Assembly: GCF_050947335.1 (NCBI RefSeq)
Contig: NW_027473839.1
Location: 1 to 64,000, forward strand
Direction: 5' to 3'
Length of the DNA: 64,000 nucleotides
From: Megachile rotundata
Lineage: Eukaryota; Arthropoda; Insecta; Hymenoptera; Megachilidae
Below are positions 12,239 to 24,869 of the stretch, one piece after another. Made by a program: the position numbers and the translations under genes. Every line of letters starts with the position of its first letter. The first letter of the stretch is position 1. The notes under the pieces were generated by a model, which had not been told where the DNA came from, ran no database searches, and saw only the letters and a program-made list of their open reading frames with translations.

Positions 12239-15200
12239 GTAAGTATAGTATTTGTCGTTCTATCGATCATATAAGCATAATATGGCTAATAATATGAGTT
12301 AGATTGATAATACTAAGAGTAGTGAGTATAGTAATTCTCATTCTATCGATCATATAAGCATAATATGGCTAATAATATGAGTTAGATAGATAATAATAAG
12401 AGTAATGAGTATAGTAATTGTAGTTCTATCGATCATATCTGCATAATATGGTTAATAATATGAGTTAGATTCATAATAATAACAGTAGTAAGTATAGTAA
12501 TTGTCGTTCTATCGATCATTTAAGCATAATATGGCTAATAATATGAGTTAGATAGATAATAATAAGAGTAATAAGTATAGTAATTGTCGTTCTATCGGTC
12601 ATTTAAGCATAATATGGCGAATAATATGAGTTGGGTTGATAAAACTAAGAATAATAAGTACAGTAACTGTCGTTCTATCGATCATATAAGCATAATATGG
12701 TTAATAATATGAGTTAGAATGATAATAATAAGAGTAATAAGTATAGTAATTGTCGTTCTATCGATCATATCTGCATAATATGGTTAATAATATGAGTTAG
12801 ATTGATAATAGTGAGTGTAATAAGTATAGTGAATGTCGTTCTATCGATCATATCAGCATAATATGGGTAATAATATGAGTTGGATTGATAATAGTGAGAG
12901 TAATGAGTATAGTAATTGTCGTTCTATTGATCATATAAGCATAATATGGCTAATAATATGAGTTAGATTGATAATAATAACAGTAATAAGTATAGTATTT
13001 GTCGTTCTATCGATAATATAAGCATAATATGGCTAATAATATGAGTTAGATTGATAATACTAAGAGTAGTGAGTATAGTAATTCTCGTTCTATCGATCAT
13101 ATAAGGATAATATGGCTAATAATATGAGTTAGATTGATAATACTAAGAGTAGTGAGTATAGTAATTGTCGTACTATCGATCATATAGGCATAATATGGCT
13201 AATAATATGAGTTAGATTGATAATAATAAGTGTAAAAAGTAGAGTAATTGTCGTTCGATCGATCATATCTGCATAATATGGTTAACAATATGAGTTAGAT
13301 TGATAATAATAAGAGTAATGAGTATAGTAATTGTAGTTCTATCGATCATATAAGCATAATATGGCTAATAATATGAGTTAGATTGATAATAATAAGAGTA
13401 ATAAGTATAGTAATTGTCGTTCTCTCGATCATTTAAGCATAATATGGCGAATAATATGAGTTGGGTTGATAAAACTAAGAATAATAAGTACAGTAACTGT
13501 CGTTCTATCGATCATATAAGCATAATATGGTTAATAATATGAGTTAGAATGATAATAATAAGAGTAATAAGTATAGTAATTGTCGTTCTATCGATCATAT
13601 CTGCATAATATGGTTAATAATATGAGTTAGATTGATAATAGTGAGTGTAATAAGTATAGTGAATGTCGTTCTATCGATCATATCAGCATAATATGGGTAA
13701 TAATATGAGTTGGATTGATAATAGTGAGAGTAATGAGTATAGTATTTGTCGTTCTATCGATCATATAAGCATAATATGGCTAATAATACGAGTTAGATTG
13801 ATAATAATAAGAGTAATAAGTATAGTAATTGTCGTTCTATCGATCATATAAGCACAATATGGCTAATAATATGAGTTAGATTGATAATAATAAGAGTAAT
13901 GAGTATAGTAATTGTCGTTCTATCGATCATATAAGCATAATATGGCTAATAATATGAGTTAGATAGATAATAATAAGAGTAATGAGTATAGTAATTGTAG
14001 TTCTATCGATCATATCTGCATAATATGGTTAATAATATGAGTTAGATTCATAATAATAACAGTAATAAGTATAGTAATTGTCGTTCTATCGATCATTTAA
14101 GCATAATATGGCTAATAATATGAGTTAGATAGATAATAATAAGAGTAATAAGTATAGTAATTGTCGTTCTATCGGTCATTTAAGCATAATATGGCGAATA
14201 ATATGAGTTGGGTTGATAAAACTAAGAATAATAAGTACAGTAACTGTCGTTCTATCGATCATATAAGCATAATATGGTTAATAATATGAGTTAGAATGAT
14301 AATAATAAGAGTAATAAATATAGTAATTGTCGTTCTATCGATCATATCTGCATAATATGGTTAATAATATGAGTTAGATTGATAATAGTGAGTGTAATAA
14401 GTATAGTGAATGTCGTTCTATCGATCATATCAGCATAATATGGGTAATAATATGAGTTGGATTGATAATAGTGAGAGTAATGAGTATAGTAATTGTCGTT
14501 CTATCGATCATATAAGCATAATATGGCTAATAATATGAGTTAGATTGATAATAATAACAGTAATAAGTATAGTAATTGTCGTTCTATCGATAATATAAGC
14601 ATAATATGGCTAATAATATGAGTTAGATTGATAATACTAAGAGTAGTGAGTATAGTAATTCTCGTTCTATCGATCATATAAGGAAAATATGGCTAATAAT
14701 ATGAGTTAGATTGATAATACTAAGAGTAGTGAGTATAGTAATTGTCGTACTATCGATCATATAGGCATAATATGGCTAATAATATGAGTTAGATTGATAA
14801 TAATAAGTGTAAAAAGTAGAGTAATTGTCGTTCGATCGATCATATCTGCATAATATGGTTAACAATATGAGTTAGATTGATAATAATAAGAGTAATGAGT
14901 ATAGTAATTGTAGTTCTATCGATCATATAAGCATAATATGGCTAATAATATGAGTAAGAATCATAATAATAAGAGTAATGAGTATAGTAATTGTCGTTCT
15001 ATCGATCATATCTGCATAATATGGTTAACAGTATGAGTTAGATTGATAATAATAAGAGTAATAAGTATAGTAATTGTCGTTATATCGATCATATAACCAT
15101 AATATGGCTAATAATATGAGTTAGATTGATAATACTAAGAGTAGTGAGTATAGTAATTCTCGTTCTATCGATCATATAAGCATAATATGGCTAATAATAT

Positions 15201-17472
15201 GAGTTAGATTGATAATAATAAGAGTAATAAGTACAGTAATTGTCGTTCTATCGATCATATAAGCATAATAAGGCTAATAATATGAGTTAGAGTGATAATA
15301 CTAAGAGTAGTGAGTATAGTAATTCTCATTCTATCGATCATATAAGCATAATATGGCTAATAATATGAGTTAGATTGATAATAATAAGAGTAAAAAGTAT
15401 AGTAATTGTCGTTCTCTCGATCATTTAAGCATAATATGGCGAATAATATGAGTTGGGTTGATAAAACTAAGAATAATAAGTACAGTAACTGTCGTTCTAT
15501 CGATCATATAAGCATAATATGGTTAATAATATGAGTTAGAATGATAATAATAAGAGTAATAAGTATAGTAATTGTCGTTCTATCGATCATATCTGCATAA
15601 TATGGTTAATAATATGAGTTAGATTGATAATAGTGAGTGTAATAAGTATAGTGAATGTCGTTCTATCGATCATATCAGCATAATATGGGTAATAATATGA
15701 GTTGGATTGATAATAGTGAGAGTAATGAGTATAGTATTTGTCGTTCTATCGATCATATAAGCATAATATGGCTAATAATACGAGTTAGATTGATAATAAT
15801 AAGAGTAATAAGTATAGTAATTGTCGTTCTATCGATCATATAAGCACAATATGGCTAATAATATGAGTTAGATTGATAATAATAAGAGGAATGAGTATAG
15901 TAATTGTCGTTCTATCGATCATATCTGCATAATATGGTTAACAGTATGAGTTAGATTGATAATAATAAGAGTAATAAGTATAGTAATTGTCGTTATATCG
16001 ATCATATAACCATAATATGGCTAATAGCATGAGTTGGATTGATAATAATAAGAGTAATGAGTATAGTAATTGTCGTTCTATCGATCATATCTGCATAATA
16101 TGGTTAATAATATGAGTTAGATTGATAATAGTGAGTGTAATAAATATAGTAATTGTCGTTCTATCGTTCATATTAGCACAATATGGCTAATAACATGAGT
16201 TAGATTCATAATAATAAGAGTAATAAGTATAGTAATTGTCGTTCTATCGATCATATAAGCATAATATGGCTAATAATATGAGTTAGAGTGATAATACTAA
16301 GAGTAGTGAGTACAGTAATTCTCATTCCATCGATCATATAAGCATAATATGGCTAATAATATGAGTTAGATTGATAATAATAGCAGTAATAAGTACAGTA
16401 ATTGTCGTTCTATCGATAATATAAGCATAATATGGCTAATAATATGAGTTAGATTGATAATACTAAGAGTAGTGAGTACAGTAATTGTCGTTCTATCGAT
16501 CATATAAGCATAATATGGCTAATAATACGAGTTAGATTGATAATAATAAGAGTAATAAGTATAGTAATTGTCGTTCTATCGATCATTTAACCATAATATG
16601 GCTAATAATATGAGTTAGATTGATAATAATAAGAGTAATAAGTATAGTATTTGTCGTTCTATCGATAATATAAGCATAATATGGCTAATAATATGCGTTA
16701 GATTGATAATACTAAGAGTAGTGAGTATAGTAATTCTCATTCTATCGATCATATAAGCATAATATGGCTAATAATATGAGTTAGATAGATAATAATAAGA
16801 GTAATGAGTATAGTAATTGTAGTTCTATCGATCATATCTGCATAATATGGTTAATATTATGAGTTGGATTCATAATAATAACAGTAATAAGTATAGTAAT
16901 TGTCGTTCTATCGATCATTTAAGCATAATATGGCTAATAATACGAGTTAGATTGATAATAATAAGAGTAATAAGTATAGTAACTGTCGTTCTATCGATCA
17001 TATAAGCATAATATGGTTAATAATATGAGTTAGAATGATAATAATAAGAGTAATAAGTATAGTAATTGTCGTTCTATCGATCATATCTGCATAATATGGT
17101 TAATAATATGAGTTAGATTGATAATAATAAGAGTAATAAGTATAGTATTTGTCGTTCTATCGATCATATAAGCATAATATGGCTAATAACATGCGTTAGA
17201 TTGATAATTATAAGAGTAATAAGTATAGTAATTGTCGTTCTATCGATCATATAAGCACAATATGGCTAATAATATGAGTTAGATTGATAATAATAAGAGT
17301 AATGAGTATAGTAATTGTCGTTCTATCGATCATATCTGCATAATATGGTTAACAGTATGAGTTAGATTTATAATAATAAGAGTAATAAGTATAGTAATTG
17401 TCGTTCTATCGATCATATAAGCACAATATGGCTAATAATATGAGTTAGATTGATAATAGTGAGTGCAATAAA
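10003..17472. repeat. Block A of a 90-monomer (7.47-kb) tandem duplication
   Basis: Block A is followed directly by block B. Spacing is 7,470 bp (90 monomers) from the left edge (10,003 against 17,473) until about 20,210, and 7,387 bp (89 monomers) from there to the right edge (17,482 against 24,869). Six D cassettes (10,127, 11,040, 12,617, 13,447, 14,194 and 15,439) and one M block (from 16,020) recur in the same order in B. The block contains most of HOR R4, so duplications are nested. Confidence 0.9.
16020..17181. repeat. 14-monomer M block (copy in block A)
   Basis: The M block opens with GCTAATAGCATGAGTTGG. It continues through monomers marked TAATAAATATAG with TTCATATTAGCAC, AACATGAG with ATTCAT, TACAG with CATTCCATCG, AATAGCAGTAATAAGTACAG, AATACGAG with CATTTAACC, ATATGCGTTAG, AGATAGATAATA, and AATATTATGAGTTGG with ATTCAT. 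Complete or nearly complete copies start at 23,407, 36,105, 42,828 and 46,895. Partial or recombined copies start near 27,391, 29,051 (GCTAACAGCATG), 30,876 and 32,619. Confidence 0.8.
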
Positions 17473-17513
17473 TATAGTAATTCTCATTCTATCGATCATA
17501 TAAGCATAATATG
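17431..17513. repeat. Chimeric monomer at the A/B junction
   Basis: Up to position 17,472 this monomer follows the pattern at 24,818 (GTGAGTGCAATAAATATAG). From 17,483 it follows the pattern at 10,013 (TTCTCATTC). The ten bases in between, 17,473-17,482, are common to both. The crossover that made the 7.47-kb duplication therefore lies in that stretch, monomer positions 43-52. Confidence 0.85.
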
Positions 17514-20169
17514 GCTAATAATATGAGTTAGATTGATAATAATAAGAGTAAAAAGTATAGTAATTGTCGTTCTCTCGATCATTTAAGCATAATATGGCGA
17601 ATTATATGAGTTGGGTTGATAAAACTAAGAATAATAAGTACAGTAACTGTCGTTCTATCGATCATATAAGCATAATATGGTTAATAATATGAGTTAGAAT
17701 GATAATAATAAGAGTAATAAGTATAGTAATTGTCGTTCTATCGATCATATCTGCATAATATGGTTAATAATATGAGTTAGATTGATAATAGTGAGTGTAA
17801 TAAGTATAGTGAATGTCGTTCTATCGATCATATCAGCATAATATGGGTAATAATATGAGTTGGATTGATAATAGTGAGAGTAATGAGTATAGTATTTGTC
17901 GTTCTATCGATCATATAAGCATAATATGGCTAATAATACGAGTTAGATTGATAATAATAAGAGTAATAAGTATAGTAATTGTCGTTCTATCGATCATATA
18001 AGCACAATATGGCTAATAATATGAGTTAGATTGATAATAATAAGAGTAATGAGTATAGTAATTGTCGTTCTATCGATCATATCTGCATAATATGGTTAAC
18101 AGTATGAGTTAGATTGATAATAATAAGAGTAATAAGTATAGTAATTGTCGTTATATCGATCATATAACCATAATATGGCTAATAATATGAGTTAGATTGA
18201 TAATACTAAGAGTAGTGAGTATAGTAATTCTCGTTCTATCGATCATATAAGCATAATATGGCTAATAATATGAGTTAGATTGATAATAATAAGAGTAATA
18301 AGTACAGTAATTGTCGTTCTATCGATCATATAAGCATAATAAGGCTAATAATATGAGTTAGAGTGATAATACTAAGAGTAGTGAGTATAGTAATTCTCAT
18401 TCTATCGATCATATAAGCATAATATGGCTAATAATATGAGTTAGATTGATAATAATAAGAGTAAAAAGTATAGTAATTGTCGTTCTCTCGATCATTTAAG
18501 CATAATATGGCGAATAATATGAGTTGGGTTGATAAAACTAAGAATAATAAGTACAGTAACTGTCGTTCTATCGATCATATAAGCATAATATGGTTAATAA
18601 TATGAGTTAGAATGATAATAATAAGAGTAATAAGTATAGTAATTGTCGTTCTATCGATCATATCTGCATAATATGGTTAATAATATGAGTTAGATTGATA
18701 ATAGTGAGTGTAATAAGTATAGTGAATGTCGTTCTATCGATCATATCAGCATAATATGGGTAATAATATGAGTTGGATTGATAATAATAAGAGTAATGAG
18801 TATAGTAATTGTAGTTCTATCGATCATATAAGCATAATATGGCTAATAATATGAGTAAGAATCATAATAATAAGAGTAATGAGTATAGTAATTGTAGTTC
18901 TATCGATCATATCTGCATAATATGGTTAATAATATGAGTTAGATTCATAATAATAACAGTAATAAGTATAGTAATTGTCGTTCTATCGATAATATAACCA
19001 TAATATGGCTAATAATATGAGTTAGATTGATAATACTAAGAGTAGTGAGTATAGTAATTCTCGTTCTATCGATCATATAAGAATAATATGGCTAATAATA
19101 TGAGTTAGATTGATAATAATAAGAGTAATAAGTACAGTAATTGTCGTTCTATCGATCATATAAGCATAATAAGGCTAATAATATGAGTTAGAGTGATAAT
19201 ACTAAGAGTAGTGAGTATAGTAATTCTCATTCTATCGATCATATAAGCATAATATGGCTAATAATATGAGTTAGATTGATAATAATAAGAGTAATAAGTA
19301 TAGTAATTGTCGTTCTCTCGATCATATAAGCATAATATGGCTAATAATATGAGTTAGAGTGATAATACTAAGAGTAGTGAGTATAGTAATTCTCATTCTA
19401 TCGATCATATAAGCATAATATGGCTAATAATATGAGTAAGATTGATAATAATAACAGTAATAAGTATAGTAATTGTCGTTCTATCGATAATATAAGCATA
19501 ATATGGCTAATAATATGAGTTAGATTGATAATACTAAGAGTAGTGGGTATAGTAATTCTCGTTCTATCTATCATATAATCATAATATGAATAATAATATG
19601 AGTTAGATTGATAATACTAAGAGTGGTGAGTATAGTAATTGTCGTTCTACCGATCATATAAGCATAATATGGCTAATAATATGAGTTAGATTGATAATAA
19701 TAAGAGTAGTAAGTATAGTATTTGTCGTTCTATCGATCATATAAGCATAATATGGCTAATAATATGAGTTAGATTGATAATACTAAGAGTAGTGAGTATA
19801 GTAATTCTCATTCTATCGATCATATAAGCATAATATGGCTAATAATATGAGTTGGATAGATAATAATAAGAGTAATGAGTATAGTAATTGTAGTTCTATC
19901 GATCATATCTGCATAATATGGTTAATAATATGAGTTAGATTCATAATAATAACAGTAGTAAGTATAGTAATTGTCGTTCTATCGATCATTTAAGCATAAT
20001 ATGGCTAATAATATGAGTTAGATAGATAATAATAAGAGTAATAAGTATAGTAATTGTCGTTCTATCGGTCATTTAAGCATAATATGGCGAATAATATGAG
20101 TTGGGTTGATAAAACTAAGAATAATAAGTACAGTAACTGTCGTTCTATCGATCATATAAGCATAATATG

Positions 20170-20252
20170 GTTAATAATATGAGTTAGAATGATAATAATA
20201 AGAGTAATAAGTATAGTGAATGTCGTTCTATCGATCATATCAGCATAATATG
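20170..20252. repeat. Fused E/F monomer marking loss of one monomer in block B
   Basis: After the D monomer at 20,087, the usual E and F monomers are replaced by a single 83-bp unit. Its front is E-like (AGAATGATAATAATAAGAG) and its back is F-like (TAGTGAATG). Block A has both units at 12,700-12,865. The join falls in the shared stretch TAATAAGTATAGT. This single in-register loss accounts for the change of spacing between A and B from 90 to 89 monomers. Confidence 0.85.
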
Positions 20253-23200
20253 GGTAATAATATGAGTTGGATTGATAATAGTGAGAGTAATGAGTATAGT
20301 AATTGTCGTTCTATTGATCATATAAGCATAATATGGCTAATAATATGAGTTAGATTGATAATAATAACAGTAATAAGTATAGTATTTGTCGTTCTATCGA
20401 TAATATAAGCATAATATGGCTAATAATATGAGTTAGATTGATAATACTAAGAGTAGTGAGTATAGTAATTCTCGTTCTATCGATCATATAAGGATAATAT
20501 GGCTAATAATATGAGTTAGATTGATAATACTAAGAGTAGTGAGTATAGTAATTGTCGTACTATCGATCATATAGGCATAATATGGCTAATAATATGAGTT
20601 AGATTGATAATAATAAGTGTAAAAAGTAGAGTAATTGTCGTTCGATCGATCATATCTGCATAATATGGTTAACAATATGAGTTAGATTGATAATAATAAG
20701 AGTAATGAGTATAGTAATTGTCGTTCTATTGATCATATAAGCATAATATGGCTAATAATATGAGTTAGATTGATAATAATAAGAGTAATAAGTATAGTAA
20801 TTGTCGTTCTCTCGATCATTTAAGCATAATATGGCGAATAATATGAGTTGGGTTGATAAAACTAAGAATAATAAGTACAGTAACTGTCGTTCTATCGATC
20901 ATATAAGCATAATATGGTTAATAATATGAGTTAGAATGATAATAATAAGAGTAATAAGTATAGTAATTGTCGTTCTATCGATCATATCTGCATAATATGG
21001 TTAATAATATGAGTTAGATTGATAATAGTGAGTGTAATAAGTATAGTGAATGTCGTTCTATCGATCATATCAGCATAATATGGGTAATAATATGAGTTGG
21101 ATTGATAATAGTGAGAGTAATGAGTATAGTATTTGTCGTTCTATCGATCATATAAGCATAATATGGCTAATAATACGAGTTAGATTGATAATAATAAGAG
21201 TAATAAGTATAGTAATTGTCGTTCTATCGATCATATAAGCACAATATGGCTAATAATATGAGTTAGATTGATAATAATAAGAGTAATGAGTATAGTAATT
21301 GTCGTTCTATCGATCATATAAGCATAATATGGCTAATAATATGAGTTAGATAGATAATAATAAGAGTAATGAGTATAGTAATTGTAGTTCTATCGATCAT
21401 ATCTGCATAATATGGTTAATAATATGAGTTAGATTCATAATAATAACAGTAATAAGTATAGTAATTGTCGTTCTATCGATCATTTAAGCATAATATGGCT
21501 AATAATATGAGGTAGATAGATAATAATAAGAGTAATAAGAATAGTAATTGTCGTTCTATCGGTCATTTAAGCATAATATGGCGAATAATATGAGTTGGGT
21601 TGATAAAACTAAGAATAATAAGTACAGTAACTGTCGTTCTATCGATCATATAAGCATAATATGGTTAATAATATGAGTTAGAATGATAATAATAAGAGTA
21701 ATAAGTATAGTAATTGTCGTTCTATCGATCATATCTGCATAATATGGTTAATAATATGAGTTAGATTGATAATAGTGAGTGTAATAAGTATAGTGAATGT
21801 CGTTCTATCGATCATATCAGCATAATATGGGTAATAATATGAGTTGGATTGATAATAGTGAGAGTAATGAGTATAGTAATTGTCGTTCTATCGATCATAT
21901 AAGCATAATATGGCTAATAATATGAGTTAGATTGATAATAATAACAGTAATAAGTATAGTAATTGTCGTTCTATCGATAATATAAGCATAATATGGCTAA
22001 TAATATGAGTTAGATTGATAATACTAAGAGTAGTGAGTATAGTAATTCTCGTTCTATCGATCATATAAGGAAAATATGGCTAATAATATGAGTTAGATTG
22101 ATAATACTAAGAGTAGTGAGTATAGTAATTGTCGTACTATCGATCATATAGGCATAATATGGCTAATAATATGAGTTAGATTGATAATAATAAGTGTAAA
22201 AAGTAGAGTAATTGTCGTTCGATCGATCATATCTGCATAATATGGTTAACAATATGAGTTAGATTGATAATAATAAGAGTAATGAGTATAGTAATTGTAG
22301 TTCTATCGATCATATAAGCATAATATGGCTAATAATACGAGTAAGAATCATAATAATAAGAGTAATGAGTATAGTAATTGTAGTTCTATCGATCATATCT
22401 GCATAATATGGTTAATAATATGAGTTAGATTCATAATAATAACAGTAATAAGTATAGTAATTGTCGTTCTATCGATAATATAACCATAATATGGCTAATA
22501 ATATGAGTTAGATTGATAATACTAAGAGTAGTGAGTATAGTAATTCTCGTTCTATCGATCATATAAGCATAATATGGCTAATAATATGAGTTAGATTGAT
22601 AATAATAAGAGTAATAAGTACAGTAATTGTCGTTCTATCGATCATATAAGCATAATAAGGCTAATAATATGAGTTAGAGTGATAATACTAAGAGTAGTGA
22701 GTATAGTAATTCTCATTCTATCGATCATATAAGCATAATATGGCTAATAATATGAGTTAGATTGATAATAATAAGAGTAATAAGTATAGTAATTGTCGTT
22801 CTCTCGATCATTTAAGCATAATATGGCGAATAATATGAGTTGGGTTGATAAAACTAAGAATAATAAGTACAGTAACTGTCGTTCTATCGATCATATAAGC
22901 ATAATATGGTTAATAATATGAGTTAGAATGATAATAATAAGAGTAATAAGTATAGTAATTGTCGTTCTATCGATCATATCTGCATAATATGGTTAATAAT
23001 ATGAGTTAGATTGATAATAGTGAGTGTAATAAGTATAGTGAATGTCGTTCTATCGATCATATCAGCATAATATGGGTAATAATATGAGTTGGATTGATAA
23101 TAGTGAGAGTAATGAGTATAGTATTTGTCGTTCTATCGATCATATAAGCATAATATGGCTAATAATACGAGTTAGATTGATAATAATAAGAGTAATAAGT

Positions 23201-23406
23201 ATAGTAATTGTCGTTCTATCGATCATATAAGCACAATATGGCTAATAATATGAGTTAGATTGATAATAATAAGAGGAATGAGTATAGTAATTGTCGTTCT
23301 ATCGATCATATCTGCATAATATGGTTAACAGTATGAGTTAGATTGATAATAATAAGAGTAATAAGTATAGTAATTGTCGTTATATCGATCATATAACCAT
23401 AATATG

Positions 23407-24568
23407 GCTAATAGCATGAGTTGGATTGATAATAATAAGAGTAATGAGTATAGTAATTGTCGTTCTATCGATCATATCTGCATAATATGGTTAATAATAT
23501 GAGTTAGATTGATAATAGTGAGTGTAATAAATATAGTAATTGTCGTTCTATCGTTCATATTAGCACAATATGGCTAATAACATGAGTTAGATTCATAATA
23601 ATAAGAGTAATAAGTATAGTAATTGTCGTTCTATCGATCATATAAGCATAATATGGCTAATAATATGAGTTAGAGTGATAATACTAAGAGTAGTGAGTAC
23701 AGTAATTCTCATTCCATCGATCATATAAGCATAATATGGCTAATAATATGAGTTAGATTGATAATAATAGCAGTAATAAGTACAGTAATTGTCGTTCTAT
23801 CGATAATATAAGCATAATATGGCTAATAATATGAGTTAGATTGATAATACTAAGAGTAGTGAGTACAGTAATTGTCGTTCTATCGATCATATAAGCATAA
23901 TATGGCTAATAATACGAGTTAGATTGATAATAATAAGAGTAATAAGTATAGTAATTGTCGTTCTATCGATCATTTAACCATAATATGGCTAATAATATGA
24001 GTTAGATTGATAATAATAAGAGTAATAAGTATAGTATTTGTCGTTCTATCGATAATATAAGCATAATATGGCTAATAATATGCGTTAGATTGATAATACT
24101 AAGAGTAGTGAGTATAGTAATTCTCATTCTATCGATCATATAAGCATAATATGGCTAATAATATGAGTTAGATAGATAATAATAAGAGTAATGAGTATAG
24201 TAATTGTAGTTCTATCGATCATATCTGCATAATATGGTTAATATTATGAGTTGGATTCATAATAATAACAGTAATAAGTATAGTAATTGTCGTTCTATCG
24301 ATCATTTAAGCATAATATGGCTAATAATACGAGTTAGATTGATAATAATAAGAGTAATAAGTATAGTAACTGTCGTTCTATCGATCATATAAGCATAATA
24401 TGGTTAATAATATGAGTTAGAATGATAATAATAAGAGTAATAAGTATAGTAATTGTCGTTCTATCGATCATATCTGCATAATATGGTTAATAATATGAGT
24501 TAGATTGATAATAATAAGAGTAATAGGTATAGTATTTGTCGTTCTATCGATCATATAAGCATAATATG
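23407..24568. repeat. 14-monomer M block (copy in block B)
   Basis: This corresponds monomer for monomer to 16,020-17,181 at 7,387-bp spacing. Monomers marked CATTCCATCG, AATAGCAG, ATATGCGTTAG and AATATTATGAG come in the same order. One private change is AATAGGTATAG for AATAAGTATAG near 24,525. Confidence 0.8.
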
Positions 24569-24869
24569 GCTAATAACATGCGTTAGATTGATAATTATAA
24601 GAGTAATAAGTATAGTAATTGTCGTTCTATCGATCATATAAGCACAATATGGCTAATAATATGAGTTAGATTGATAATAATAAGAGTAATGAGTATAGTA
24701 ATTGTCGTTCTATCGATCATATCTGCATAATATGGTTAACAGTATGAGTTAGATTTATAATAATAAGAGTAATAAGTATAGTAATTGTCGTTCTATCGAT
24801 CATATAAGCACAATATGGCTAATAATATGAGTTAGATTGATAATAGTGAGTGCAATAAATATAGTAATT

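Larger units (their letters stand above)
17473..24869. repeat. Block B, second copy of the 7.47-kb block, one monomer shorter
   Basis: Block B repeats A with D cassettes at 17,597, 18,510, 20,087, 20,834, 21,581 and 22,826 and an M block from 23,407. It lacks one monomer at about 20,210. Private changes include GAGGTAGATAG and AAGAATAG near 21,510-21,540, and AATAGGTATAG near 24,525. Some differences from A are clustered, for example opposite A 14,993-15,090, where several variant positions change together and then agree again. That looks like local conversion rather than random mutation. Confidence 0.9.
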
